DNA of 14,811 bases, from positions 1 through 14,811 of the forward strand of contig WQZL01000046.1 in NCBI GenBank assembly GCA_009780755.1. Reading direction: 5' to 3'. The position numbers were made by a program, and so were the translations under genes. A model generated the notes under the pieces. The model had not been told where the DNA came from. It ran no database searches and was given only the letters and a program-made list of their open reading frames with translations. Source of the DNA: Promicromonosporaceae bacterium (lineage in GTDB: Bacteria; Actinomycetota; Actinomycetes; Actinomycetales; Cellulomonadaceae). Shown here one piece after another: positions 6,997 to 14,296 of the stretch; positions within the stretch are counted from its first letter, which is position 1; every line of letters begins with the position of its first letter.

Positions 6997-7013
6997 CGAC
7001 GCCCTCTTCGCCG

Positions 7014-7019
7014 TAACAT
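7014..7019 (+). promoter_or_regulatory. Candidate -10 box of the amidase gene (leaderless)
   Basis: TAACAT (TANNNT) ends seven bases before ATG 7027. It overlaps the earlier in-frame ATG at 7018, so it supports 7027 as the start and suggests the amidase can be transcribed separately from comEC. Confidence 0.4.
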
Positions 7020-7026
7020 GAACGTC

Positions 7027-7893
7027 ATGGGTGTTCGGAAACTTTCCGTGGGCATACTACTCTGCGCGATCACGGCGGTTGGCGCCAGCGCCGCTTTTGC
7101 CGCATCGGACCCGGCTATCGGCGGGCCGCGAGTGATTACGCGCCAGGAGTGGGGTGCGCGCGAGCCGCAGTGCAACTCACGGGTGGCAGGCCGCGTGCAG
7201 CACGCTATCGTCCATCATACATCGGGACGCAGCGATTTCACCGACAAAGGCGACACAATGGCTCGCCTGCGCGAAATCCAAGATGACCACATGGATGCAC
7301 GGGGGTTCTGCGACGTTGGCTACAACTTTTTCATCGACGCCGCCGGGAACATTTTTGAGGGCGCCGCCGGAAGCTTAGAACGTGCGGTGGTCGGGGCACA
7401 TGCCCGCGGGTTCAACACCGGCTCGGTGGGGGTGGCGCTGCTTGGCGACTTCACCACGAACGTGCCCAGCGAGGAGATGCTGCAAGCGGCCGGCGAAATC
7501 ATCGGCTGGCGGCTCAGCCACTACGGGGTAGACCCCGCCGCTGACATCACCAGATATCCGGCCAGTCAAAACCTCGTCTGGCCTTACGGCGAACCCGCGA
7601 CCTTCCCGGCCATCGCCGGGCACAACACCTTCGGCATCACCGACTGCCCTGGCGCCCAGGTGGTCACGCGGCTGCCGCAGATACGGCAAGCCGCCGCCGA
7701 CGTTGCCGACGATCTGCGGGCGACCGGGCAATTCGGGGCGGGAGTAGTTGATGCTGGTTTCCGGGTGACCCCACTGATGTTTGTTGGCGTACTCGTCGTC
7801 GGTGTCGTGACCTTCTTCGGCGTGTTTGCGGTGCGAGTGGCGATCCGGGTACGCCGCGAACAGCGGAGCGAGCCACATTCATGGCAGAGTTAG
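7027..7893 (+). CDS. Secreted, membrane-anchored N-acetylmuramoyl-L-alanine amidase (PGRP/Amidase_2)
   Basis: This 288-residue protein begins with a signal peptide (VRKLSVGILLCAITAVGASA, probably cut after AFA near residue 25). It then has a PGRP-type amidase domain: ITRQEWGAR, AIVHHTSG (zinc ligand H63), VGYNFFID (Y99), GSVGVALLGDF, and AGHNTFGITDCPG (H199, C207). Both histidines and the cysteine expected for zinc binding are present, so it should cut the bond between muramic acid and L-alanine in peptidoglycan. A second membrane segment (about 247-270) and a short basic tail anchor it at the outer face of the membrane. It sits between comEC and holA; the holA start is three bases after its stop. 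An in-frame ATG at 7018 would add three residues. Confidence 0.88.
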   Translation: MGVRKLSVGILLCAITAVGASAAFAASDPAIGGPRVITRQEWGAREPQCNSRVAGRVQHAIVHHTSGRSDFTDKGDTMARLREIQDDHMDARGFCDVGYNFFIDAAGNIFEGAAGSLERAVVGAHARGFNTGSVGVALLGDFTTNVPSEEMLQAAGEIIGWRLSHYGVDPAADITRYPASQNLVWPYGEPATFPAIAGHNTFGITDCPGAQVVTRLPQIRQAAADVADDLRATGQFGAGVVDAGFRVTPLMFVGVLVVGVVTFFGVFAVRVAIRVRREQRSEPHSWQS

Positions 7894-7896
7894 CCC

Positions 7897-8892
7897 GTGC
7901 CTGCTGCCCGCTTACGTCCCGCCGCTAAGACGCGTCGCTGGGATGAACCCGCGCTGGCGCCGATCGTGCTGGTACGCGGCCCGGAGGAGTTGCTACGCGA
8001 ACGCGCTCTCGATGGCGTGGTGGCCCTAACTCGCGAGGGCGACCCGGAAACCGAGAAGGTTATCCTCGACGGAACTAGCTACGCCGCCGGGCAGTTGGTT
8101 GTCGCTGCCAGCCCATCGCTATTCGGTGAGGCCAAGATTGTTGTCATCACCGGGGCCGAGGCTTGTACGGACGATCTAATTACCGACCTGGTTGCCTATG
8201 TCGCCGCCCCCGACGAGGAAACCACCGTTGTGGTGGTTCATGGCGGGGGAGTACGAGGCAAGAAAGCGCTCGACGCGATCATTGCCAGTGGTGCCCCCGT
8301 GATGCAGTGCGACGAGATAAAACGCGACTCGGATAAGGCGGAGTTCGTTGCCGGTGAGCTACGCCGGGCGCGCCGCAAGGCCGAACCGGAGGCGGTGCGC
8401 GCCCTGGTGGACGCCCTCGGCGGCGATTTGCGCGAGCTGGCCGCCGCCACCACACAGCTCATCGCCGACACCTCCGGCCTAATCACTGAAGCAATGGTGG
8501 ATCGCTACTACGGCGGTCGGGTAGAAGCCACGGGCTTCAAGGTGGCCGACGCGGCCCTGACCGGCAACGTGGGCAGCGCCGTCGCACTGCTGCGCCATGC
8601 GCTGGCCACCGGAGTAGACCCGGTACCCATCGTGGCCGCCTTAGCAATCAAGTTGCGGACGCTGGCTCGGGTCGCTGCGATTCGAGGTGGAAACGTCACC
8701 GCCCGCGAGCTGGGCCTACAGGACTGGCAGGTGCGCAATGCCCAAAACGAGCTACGACGCTGGAACCCCGAGGGCCTAGCCGCCGCCATCACCGCCGTCG
8801 CCCAGGCCGACGCCGAAGTAAAAGGCGCCTCCCGCGACCCGATCTACGCCGTCGAAAAAGCCGTCCTAATCATCGCCCACCAGGTAAGATGA
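7897..8892 (+). CDS. holA: DNA polymerase III delta subunit
   Basis: This 331-residue protein matches the actinobacterial HolA size and pattern: IVLVRGPEELLRERAL near the N-terminus, SPSLFGEAKIVVITGAE, VVVVHGGGVRGKKALDAI, an E-rich linker, ALGGDLRELAAATTQL, VTARELGLQDWQVRNAQ and a C-terminal ADAEVKGASRDPIYAVEKAV. Delta opens the beta sliding clamp within the clamp loader complex. The P-loop lysine is lacking, as expected for delta, which does not hydrolyse ATP. Its position just after comEC (with one gene between) matches the usual comEA-comEC-holA order. GTG 7897 follows the amidase stop by three bases with no clear ribosome binding site, so translation is probably coupled. Confidence 0.9.
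   Translation: MPAARLRPAAKTRRWDEPALAPIVLVRGPEELLRERALDGVVALTREGDPETEKVILDGTSYAAGQLVVAASPSLFGEAKIVVITGAEACTDDLITDLVAYVAAPDEETTVVVVHGGGVRGKKALDAIIASGAPVMQCDEIKRDSDKAEFVAGELRRARRKAEPEAVRALVDALGGDLRELAAATTQLIADTSGLITEAMVDRYYGGRVEATGFKVADAALTGNVGSAVALLRHALATGVDPVPIVAALAIKLRTLARVAAIRGGNVTARELGLQDWQVRNAQNELRRWNPEGLAAAITAVAQADAEVKGASRDPIYAVEKAVLIIAHQVR
8885..8890 (+). promoter_or_regulatory. Candidate -10 box of the DUF4003-like gene
   Basis: TAAGAT (TANNNT) overlaps the end of holA and lies eight bases before GTG 8899, which has no ribosome binding site. This is the same short spacing seen at other starts in the window. Confidence 0.35.
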
Positions 8893-8898
8893 CCTATC

Positions 8899-10032
8899 GT
8901 GGATCGTGTTCAACAGAAGCAGGCGCTGTTTGCGCAGAATTGGCGGGCGTTGGCCCCGCTTCATAAAGAGGGGTTTCGGGTCGAGAACAGGCGCCTGGCC
9001 GCGTTCTTCTTCGCGCACTTTGATAGGCAAGCCGATTGCGAGGCCATCCGCGCGGCGCGCTGGCTGGTGGAGAGCCACAGCAACTTTGCAAACAACGGGG
9101 CATTCGTGGCGGTACTGTTGGCTGTGCATGGCGGTGATGTGGAGCTACTCAATCGCATCAACGTTGTGCGTGATCTGCTGGTGGCCGCAGGATTCCACGG
9201 CGACTCGCACTACCTGGGGCTGGCCTGCTACCTAATCGCTACGGGAACGGAACCGGAGAACTACCCGCATACCGCCGAGCGCACTGCCGCGTTTTACTCA
9301 GGGCTGGCGGCCTGTGAGAACTTTGACGCGCTGGAGAGCTTTTACCCCTACGCCGCTCTGCTTGGGTTATCCGCCCAAGATGTTGCTGGCGGAGTGGTCT
9401 ATGCCCAGGAACTTAGGCTCTGGCTCTGGCAGAGCTACATACTTCATTTTCATGCGGCAAAGGCCAGCGAAGCAGAGGATACGGGGCCACTGAATCCATT
9501 TGGTCTTCCCGCTTTGGCAATCGCGGCCAGCGACGGGCACGGGGCTGAGCGCGCGGTGGCTCTGCTAAAGGCACTAAACAACCGCAAGGTGTGGCGGCCT
9601 GGCTTCGTGGTTTTTTCGGTGATACTTTTGCCGCTGATGCATACTCTGGGTCTGCTGGCCCAAATTCCCATTGATGACGCCACTTTGGCGCGGGAATTGC
9701 GGCAGATGCAGCGGCTACTTAAACGGCAGCGCGGCTTTAGCCAGCTGACGGTAGGCAAACATCAGTTCTACGTTACTAACTCTTCGTTGGTGGCAAGCGC
9801 GCACTGCACCGAGCTGCGGCAGGCCGGACAGGCGGAGGCCGCAGCCCGGCTATCCAGGCTGACTCTCTGCACCCAGTTCACCGGCGTGTTCGGTTCCTGG
9901 GATGAGGAGATGGCAAAGCCAATGGGGTCGGGAGCCGTTTTCGGTGCCCCCGGAGTCGGTGCCGGTGGCGCCGCAGCCAACGCCCTAGCAGCCAAGCATG
10001 AGCAGAAGGTCCAAGCCCGCTCCCGCAAGTAG
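8899..10032 (+). CDS. Uncharacterised helical protein, DUF4003-like
   Basis: This 377-residue protein has no signal peptide. It is alpha-helical in appearance, with WRALAPLHKEGFRVENRRLA at the start, then FANNGAFVAVLLAVHGG, and LLVAAGFHGDSHYLGLACYL near 95-114. The order (N-terminal helix pair, a Leu/Ala helix, then a GF..S.YL..A segment) resembles DUF4003 family proteins as I remember them, but I cannot confirm this without a profile search. A hydrophobic stretch GFVVFSVILLPLMHTLGLLA (about 235-254) could be buried rather than a membrane segment. The last 35 residues are Gly/Ala-rich and end in a basic tail. It lies seven bases after holA and before the infC leader. No function is proposed. 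Confidence 0.7.
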   Translation: MDRVQQKQALFAQNWRALAPLHKEGFRVENRRLAAFFFAHFDRQADCEAIRAARWLVESHSNFANNGAFVAVLLAVHGGDVELLNRINVVRDLLVAAGFHGDSHYLGLACYLIATGTEPENYPHTAERTAAFYSGLAACENFDALESFYPYAALLGLSAQDVAGGVVYAQELRLWLWQSYILHFHAAKASEAEDTGPLNPFGLPALAIAASDGHGAERAVALLKALNNRKVWRPGFVVFSVILLPLMHTLGLLAQIPIDDATLARELRQMQRLLKRQRGFSQLTVGKHQFYVTNSSLVASAHCTELRQAGQAEAAARLSRLTLCTQFTGVFGSWDEEMAKPMGSGAVFGAPGVGAGGAAANALAAKHEQKVQARSRK

Positions 10033-10058
10033 CCACCCCAGGAACCTTCGGCTCGTGG

Positions 10059-10064
10059 TAGAGT
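10059..10064 (+). promoter_or_regulatory. Candidate -10 box for the infC operon
   Basis: TAGAGT preceded by TGG gives an extended -10 form (TGNTANNNT). Transcription from about 10071 would give an infC leader of roughly 225 bases. No good -35 is visible. Confidence 0.4.
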
Positions 10065-10070
10065 TCGTGC

Positions 10071-10295
10071 TTGACCGACTTGGGCGGGCCTTTGGGTGCG
10101 CGCAAGTGAAGAAAGCGGAGACCACTCCCACCCGAAGTTCCCGTAGCAGTAACAGGGGGCCGGGTTCGGTCGGACGGCGCGTCGTGCCTGCACGGCGGTG
10201 GCGTCCGTTCGTTGTGGCCTCCGCCTGATTCTCAGGAACGGGGGCCTTCCTCGTTCCTGATGGAAAGACACGAACTTGACCCAAGGAGTATCACC
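10071..10295 (+). promoter_or_regulatory. Structured 5' leader of the infC-rpmI-rplT operon
   Basis: This non-coding stretch contains several possible helices. CGGACG (10171-10176) can pair with CGTCCG (10202-10207); GGCGG (10194-10198), inside that hairpin, can pair with CCGCC (10221-10225), so the two exclude each other or form a pseudoknot. TCAGGAACG (10232-10240) and CGTTCCTGA (10252-10260) form a perfect 9-bp stem, 22 bases before the infC ribosome binding site. No T-run follows. infC operons in other bacteria are controlled by L20 or IF3 through leader RNA; a similar role here is inferred. Confidence 0.5.
10283..10288 (+). promoter_or_regulatory. Shine-Dalgarno site that sets the infC ATC start
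   Basis: AAGGAG ends seven bases before ATC 10296. The nearest ATG in frame (10260) lies upstream of this site within the leader hairpin. Confidence 0.75.
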
Positions 10296-11147
10296 ATCAG
10301 CGAGCCTCGCATCAACGACCGGATCCGCGTTCCCGAGGTCCGGCTCATCGGCCCCGGCGGGGAGCAGGTCGGCGTTGTCGGCACGTCGGTCGCCCTGAAG
10401 CTGGCCCAGGACGCCGACCTCGACCTAGTCGAAGTCGCTCCCGACGCGCGCCCGCCCGTCGCCAAGCTCATGGACTACGGCAAGTACAAGTACGAGTCCG
10501 ACATGAAGGCGCGCGAGGCCCGGCGCAACCAGGCCAACACCGTACTCAAAGAAATCCGCTTCCGCCTAAAGATCGACAACCACGACTACGAGACCAAGAA
10601 GGGCCACGTAGTCCGGTTCCTAGAGGGCGGCGACAAGGTCAAGGTAATGATTATGTTCCGCGGCCGCGAGCAGTCGCGCCCGGACGCCGGGGTTCGCCTG
10701 CTCACCAAGCTGGCCGAGGAGGTTGCCCACCTGGGCACCGTCGAATCCATGCCCAAGCAGGATGGCCGGAACATGACGATGGTGCTTGGTCCCGTCCGCA
10801 AAAAGGCCGACGCCAAGGCCGAGCAGCGTAAGCGCGCCAACGAGGTGAACTCGCGTCGGATGACCAAGTCCGAGGCCCGCCGAGCCGCCGCCCAAGATGA
10901 GGGTGAGGACGAGGCGCCCGCCTCGCCGGTGGAGCCTATCGAATCTCCAGCGCCAAGCCCCGTTGAGGCTATGCCAAAGCCCGTCGTCAAGCCGAAGCCG
11001 GTCGCGAAGCCCGCAGCTAAGCCGACAGCAACAACGGCGGCGAAGAAACCGGCGGCTGCCAGGCCCGCAGCGGCCAAGAAGCCTGCCGTCGCGAAAAAGC
11101 CCGCCAGCACCCCCGAACCTAAGAAGGCGGAGGAACCCGCCGAGTAA
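10296..11147 (+). CDS. infC: Translation initiation factor IF-3 with ATC start and long basic tail
   Basis: IF-3 binds the 30S subunit, blocks early 50S joining and checks the start codon. The N domain begins SEPRINDRIRVPEVRLIGP; the C domain follows with IRFRLKIDNHDYETKKGH and ends near PVRKK (166-170). The start is ATC 10296 with AAGGAG seven bases upstream. Rare start codons are a known feature of infC and allow IF-3 to limit its own synthesis. At 283 residues it is much longer than the usual 180-210: residues 171-283 are an acidic patch (DEGEDEAPASP) then Lys/Pro/Ala repeats (KPKPVAKPAAKP, AAAKKPAVAKKP), probably disordered. rpmI and rplT follow in the classic order. Confidence 0.93.
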   Translation: MSEPRINDRIRVPEVRLIGPGGEQVGVVGTSVALKLAQDADLDLVEVAPDARPPVAKLMDYGKYKYESDMKAREARRNQANTVLKEIRFRLKIDNHDYETKKGHVVRFLEGGDKVKVMIMFRGREQSRPDAGVRLLTKLAEEVAHLGTVESMPKQDGRNMTMVLGPVRKKADAKAEQRKRANEVNSRRMTKSEARRAAAQDEGEDEAPASPVEPIESPAPSPVEAMPKPVVKPKPVAKPAAKPTATTAAKKPAAARPAAAKKPAVAKKPASTPEPKKAEEPAE

Positions 11148-11195
11148 AGACCACCACCCAAACCGGGCATCGGCAATCCGGCGCCCGCCACCATA

Positions 11196-11217
11196 GTCCT
11201 CACCAGCCGGTGGGGAC
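11196..11217 (+). promoter_or_regulatory. Hairpin upstream of rpmI
   Basis: GTCCTCACC (11196-11204) pairs with GGTGGGGAC (11209-11217) across a four-base loop: eight Watson-Crick pairs and one G-U. It ends seven bases before the rpmI ribosome binding site AAGGAG (11225-11230). A role in L20 control or in transcript processing is possible but not shown. Confidence 0.45.
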
Positions 11218-11241
11218 CAAACCCAAGGAGAGACGGCAGTC

Positions 11242-11436
11242 ATGCCGAAGAACAAGACGCACTCCGGTACTAAGAAGCGGTTCCGGGTTACCGGATCCGG
11301 CAAGATCATGCACGAGCAGGCAAACAACCGCCACAAGGCCGAGGTCAAGTCTACCACGCGCAAGCGTCGCCTGGAACAAGATCAGGTGGTTGACCCCGCC
11401 GAGGTCAAGCGCATCAAGAAGCTGCTCGGTCGCTAA
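11242..11436 (+). CDS. rpmI: Large ribosomal subunit protein bL35
   Basis: This 64-residue basic protein reads MPKNKTHSGTKKRFRVTGSG at the start and ends in EVKRIKKLLGR, the bL35 pattern and length. It is part of the 50S subunit. AAGGAG lies 11 bases before the ATG. It sits between infC and rplT, as is almost universal. Confidence 0.97.
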   Translation: MPKNKTHSGTKKRFRVTGSGKIMHEQANNRHKAEVKSTTRKRRLEQDQVVDPAEVKRIKKLLGR

Positions 11437-11495
11437 ACATCTGCGGGCAGACCGCTACCCAAGAACAAGTCGTATACAAATGTAAGGAGCATCAC

Positions 11496-11885
11496 GTGGC
11501 ACGCGTGAAGCGGGCGGTAAACGCCCAGAAGAAGCGTCGGACTACCCTTGAGCGAGCCAGTGGTTACCGCGGCCAGCGTTCGCGGCTCTACCGCAAGGCC
11601 AAGGAACAGGTCACTCACTCTCTCGTCTACGCCTACCGCGACCGTAAGGATCGCAAGGGCGAGTTCCGTAAGCTGTGGATTCAGCGCATCAACGCCGCCG
11701 CCCGCGCGGAGGGCCTAACCTACAACCGCTTCATCCAGGGTCTGGGCCTGGCCGGTGTTGAGGTGGACCGTCGGATGCTCGCCGAGCTGGCTGTCAACGA
11801 CACCCCCGCGTTCAACGCGCTCGTTGATATCGCCAAGAAGGCGCTACCCGCCGACGTCAATGCCCCCAAGGCCGTCGCTGCCTAA
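11496..11885 (+). CDS. rplT: Large ribosomal subunit protein bL20
   Basis: This 129-residue protein opens with MARVKRAVNAQKKRRTTLER and contains YRGQRSRLYRKAKEQV and LWIQRINAAARAEGLTYN, typical of bL20, which binds 23S rRNA early in 50S assembly. In other bacteria L20 represses its own operon. The start is GTG with AAGGAG six bases upstream. A short Ala-rich tail (DVNAPKAVAA) follows the normal end. Confidence 0.97.
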   Translation: MARVKRAVNAQKKRRTTLERASGYRGQRSRLYRKAKEQVTHSLVYAYRDRKDRKGEFRKLWIQRINAAARAEGLTYNRFIQGLGLAGVEVDRRMLAELAVNDTPAFNALVDIAKKALPADVNAPKAVAA

Positions 11886-11908
11886 AGTTGAACTCCCCGA
11901 ACGCCCGG

Positions 11909-12769
11909 ATGCCCCGCGCCGCTGATGTGACGCTCGCTAACCCGCGAGCCGAGCGCGTCAAACAGGTGCGGGCGTTATCCGGGCGTTCGGCACGCCTGCG
12001 ACACGGCCAGTTTCTGGTTGAGGGGCCGCAGGGTGTCCGCGAGGCCGTTCGGTTCGCCGCCGACGCCGTACGCGACATCTACCTGACGCCCGCAGCCGCC
12101 ACGCGGTACCCAGAGATCGCAGCCGAAGCCCGCGCCGCCGGACTATACGTCCATCTCGGCACCCCCGAGGTGCTCGACGTCATGAGCCTCGACGCCCAAG
12201 GCATCCTCGCGGTGCTCAATTCGGCGTCGGTTGGGCCGGTCGAAACCATCGCCGATGCTCCCCGTCGCCTCATCGCGATCCTTTCCGACGTCCGCGACCC
12301 AGGCAATGCAGGCGCCGTGATTCGCGCCGCCGATGCCGCCGGGGCCGACGCGGTGATCCTCGCGGGGGATTCCGTTGACGTACATAACCCCAAGGTGGTG
12401 CGCGCCACAGCCGGATCGCTGTTCCACCTGCCGGTCATCACCGGCCTGACCTTGCCCGAGGCCATCGACGCGGCCCGCGATGCCGGGTGTGCCGTGCTTG
12501 CCGCCGATGGCGCAGGCGAGCATGATCTCGACGACCTGCTGGATGCCGCCGGTTCCTGGGATGGCGCCGCAGCCTTCGATGGCGCCCCCGATCTGGCCGA
12601 ACCCACCGCCTGGATATTCGGCAATGAGGCCCGCGGCCTTAGCCCCACAGACCGCGCCCTGGCCGACGCCGCTATCCGCATCCCCATCTACGGCTTGGCC
12701 GAAAGCCTGAACCTAGCTACCGCCGCCGCCGTCTGCCTCTACGCCTCCAGCCGCGCCCAACGCGACTAG
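11909..12769 (+). CDS. TsnR/SpoU-type RNA 2'-O-methyltransferase (SPOUT)
   Basis: This 286-residue protein (from ATG 11909) has an N-terminal substrate-binding domain (RHGQFLVEGPQGVREAV) and a C-terminal SPOUT methylase with all three motifs: DVRDPGNAGAVIR (127-139, N133 and R139), FGNEARGLS (237-245) and IYGLAESLNLATAAAV (E265, N268). It should methylate a ribose in rRNA or tRNA using S-adenosylmethionine and binds its cofactor in the trefoil knot. A gene of this type follows rplT in many actinobacteria (tsnR, Rv1644). TTG 11888, two bases after the rplT stop, and GTG 11927 are other possible starts; none has a good ribosome binding site. The exact RNA target is unknown. Its stop interlocks with the opposing gene through CTAG. 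Confidence 0.88.
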   Translation: MPRAADVTLANPRAERVKQVRALSGRSARLRHGQFLVEGPQGVREAVRFAADAVRDIYLTPAAATRYPEIAAEARAAGLYVHLGTPEVLDVMSLDAQGILAVLNSASVGPVETIADAPRRLIAILSDVRDPGNAGAVIRAADAAGADAVILAGDSVDVHNPKVVRATAGSLFHLPVITGLTLPEAIDAARDAGCAVLAADGAGEHDLDDLLDAAGSWDGAAAFDGAPDLAEPTAWIFGNEARGLSPTDRALADAAIRIPIYGLAESLNLATAAAVCLYASSRAQRD

Positions 12770-13220
12770 CCAAAGCTGCAAGTAACCGTGAACCCATTGA
12801 CGATGTGAGTACCAGGGCCAAGATCATTGCAGGTGCGAACGAGCCACGTTATGGCCACGATGAGGACGATCACGCCGATAACCATGAGGGCAGAACTGGT
12901 CCAGATGCCCGCCTTAGCCATCGTGTTGTTGAAGCCAGAGTGCTTCGCGCGATAATGGAGAGAATCAAGCCAACCAGGGGCATAAGGAAGGCGAAGACCA
13001 GGCCGACAATGCCGATGGTTCGGCCCCGGTCCACCATCGGCGGCCCGCCATAGGGATAGCCAGGGTGGGCGCCATAGGGCGGTGGGTACTGCGGGACCCC
13101 ATGCGGCGGATACTGGACACCTGGCGGTGGCGGGTAGCCTGGCCCTCCTGGCGGTGGCGCGTAGGGAGAAGCTCCCGGCGCAGTGAAGGGAGATTCGGGA
13201 GGGGGAACATCTGAGGTCAT
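12766..13220 (-). pseudogene. DUF4190-like proline-rich membrane protein with apparent frameshift
   Basis: From ATG 13220 (AAAGG seven bases upstream) the frame encodes a Pro/Tyr/Gly-rich cytoplasmic head (PGYPPPPGVQYPP), then a membrane helix (IGIVGLVFAFLMPLVGLILS), and stops at 12870. The last 25 residues of that frame (RWLRRASGPVLPSW) do not look like the family. In the next frame the sequence continues as KHSGFNNTMAKAGIW, a second membrane helix (LMVIGVIVLIVAITWLV) and ends VTCSFG at 12766, as expected of a DUF4190 protein. The switch falls in CGCGC at 12946-12950, where two surplus bases (or one missing) would explain it. The repaired protein has 150 residues. It may be a true mutation, a sequencing error, or less likely programmed slippage. 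Confidence 0.7.
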
Positions 13221-13263
13221 TGGAAAGCCTTTCGGATCAAATGCAGGTCCAGCGGAAATCCTT

Positions 13264-13269
13264 AGGCTA
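13264..13269 (-). promoter_or_regulatory. Candidate -10 box of the DUF4190-like gene
   Basis: On the minus strand TGTAGCCT gives an extended -10 form about 43 bases before ATG 13220. No clear -35 is seen. Confidence 0.3.
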
Positions 13270-13291
13270 CATGACCATTTGTCGCGGTTAG

Positions 13292-14197
13292 TTACTTATC
13301 GTCGATCAGGCGAACATGAGCTTCGGCGACGATGAAGGTGCCCGCCTGAGAGACCGTGACAATCTCGTCGGGTATGTCGATCCACGCGCCACCCTCTACG
13401 CGATACTGCCCCCGCCAGGTGGTGCGCAGGGTGACCGTCACCTCCGCCCACCCCCGCCCGCCGAGGGCAACCCAGGCATGGCCCGGCCAGGATGAGTCGG
13501 GCAACGGCTCGCCACTAACCCACGGCCGCCCCGGTTCTGTGGTCGCCAGGGCCGAGCCGCCGGGGGAGTAGGAGTCATCAAAATCCCAGTCAAACTTGGC
13601 GGGAATGGCCCGAATCCACACCGCTGCTCCCAGCAGGGTTGCCCGCTGCACAATGGGTGCCGCGTTCGTGTATGCGGGATACCAGAGACCAACCAGCAGC
13701 GTTGGCCACGACCCCGACTGAAGGGTGGCCGATGGCGTCGGAACGTCCAGGGTCGCAAAGGCCCGAGCCGCTTCATCCCTGACGGCGGCTTCCTGAATGC
13801 ACGAGCCGTCTGCCAGGTACGCCAGCACCGACGGTAAGTGTTCGGTGGCGTGCCACAACACCCAGAGGGGATAGAGCGTGATCGCATCGACCGGGCAGGT
13901 CACAAACCCGCCACCTACTGGGTCGCAGGTAGCCGGGGTCAGATAGCGGATTAGTGAGGCGTTGGTGGTATCCCAGCAGCTCAGCGTCGGGCTACGGAAG
14001 TAACTGCCCGACCTGGAGTTGGTTGGCTCGCCCCGTGCGGTCGTAGTAGGCCCGCTGCTCGCCCCACGTCCGACCTCAACCTCGAAGGCGCCCCGGTCGG
14101 CATCGGCGGAACCAGAATGCGAGGCGTCATCCTCGGTGGCCAGCGCACCACCCAGGGCGAGCAGCCAGGCGAGACAGGCGCGAAGGTAAACGCTCAT
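13292..14197 (-). CDS. Secreted protein with a C-terminal PKD-like region
   Basis: This 301-residue protein has a signal peptide (LRACLAWLLALGGALA, cut after ALA at residue 20), a low-complexity linker rich in Ser, Thr and Gly, four cysteines in the mature part (C74, C91, C101, C133) and a C-terminal region with KFDWDFDDSY (201-210), TTEPGRPW and then VTLRTTWRGQYRVEGGAWIDI. That last pattern matches the PKD-like domain of many secreted actinobacterial proteins of unknown role (WDFGDG in typical members; here WDFDDS). The protein should be exported and may contact the cell surface. It has no obvious enzyme site or anchor. The ATG is preceded by TAGGCG at the leaderless spacing. Confidence 0.7.
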   Translation of the reverse strand: MSVYLRACLAWLLALGGALATEDDASHSGSADADRGAFEVEVGRGASSGPTTTARGEPTNSRSGSYFRSPTLSCWDTTNASLIRYLTPATCDPVGGGFVTCPVDAITLYPLWVLWHATEHLPSVLAYLADGSCIQEAAVRDEAARAFATLDVPTPSATLQSGSWPTLLVGLWYPAYTNAAPIVQRATLLGAAVWIRAIPAKFDWDFDDSYSPGGSALATTEPGRPWVSGEPLPDSSWPGHAWVALGGRGWAEVTVTLRTTWRGQYRVEGGAWIDIPDEIVTVSQAGTFIVAEAHVRLIDDK

Positions 14198-14296
14198 CAG
14201 GCACCGCCTACAGTTTGGGGAATACCACCGTAGGCAAGAGCCGCGTTTCGCGTAAAGGGGTGTCCACGATGTGAGACGATCCAGGGCGTCGCTCAG

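Noticed and set aside
10586..11363. Minus-strand open frames of 205 and 247 codons antisense to infC
   Set aside because: Gly/Ala/Leu-rich mirror translations of the Lys/Pro/Ala tail region; infC on the plus strand is certain.
12805..13053. 82-codon plus-strand open frame
   Set aside because: It is antisense to the frame-repaired DUF4190-like gene, which has two family-typical membrane helices.
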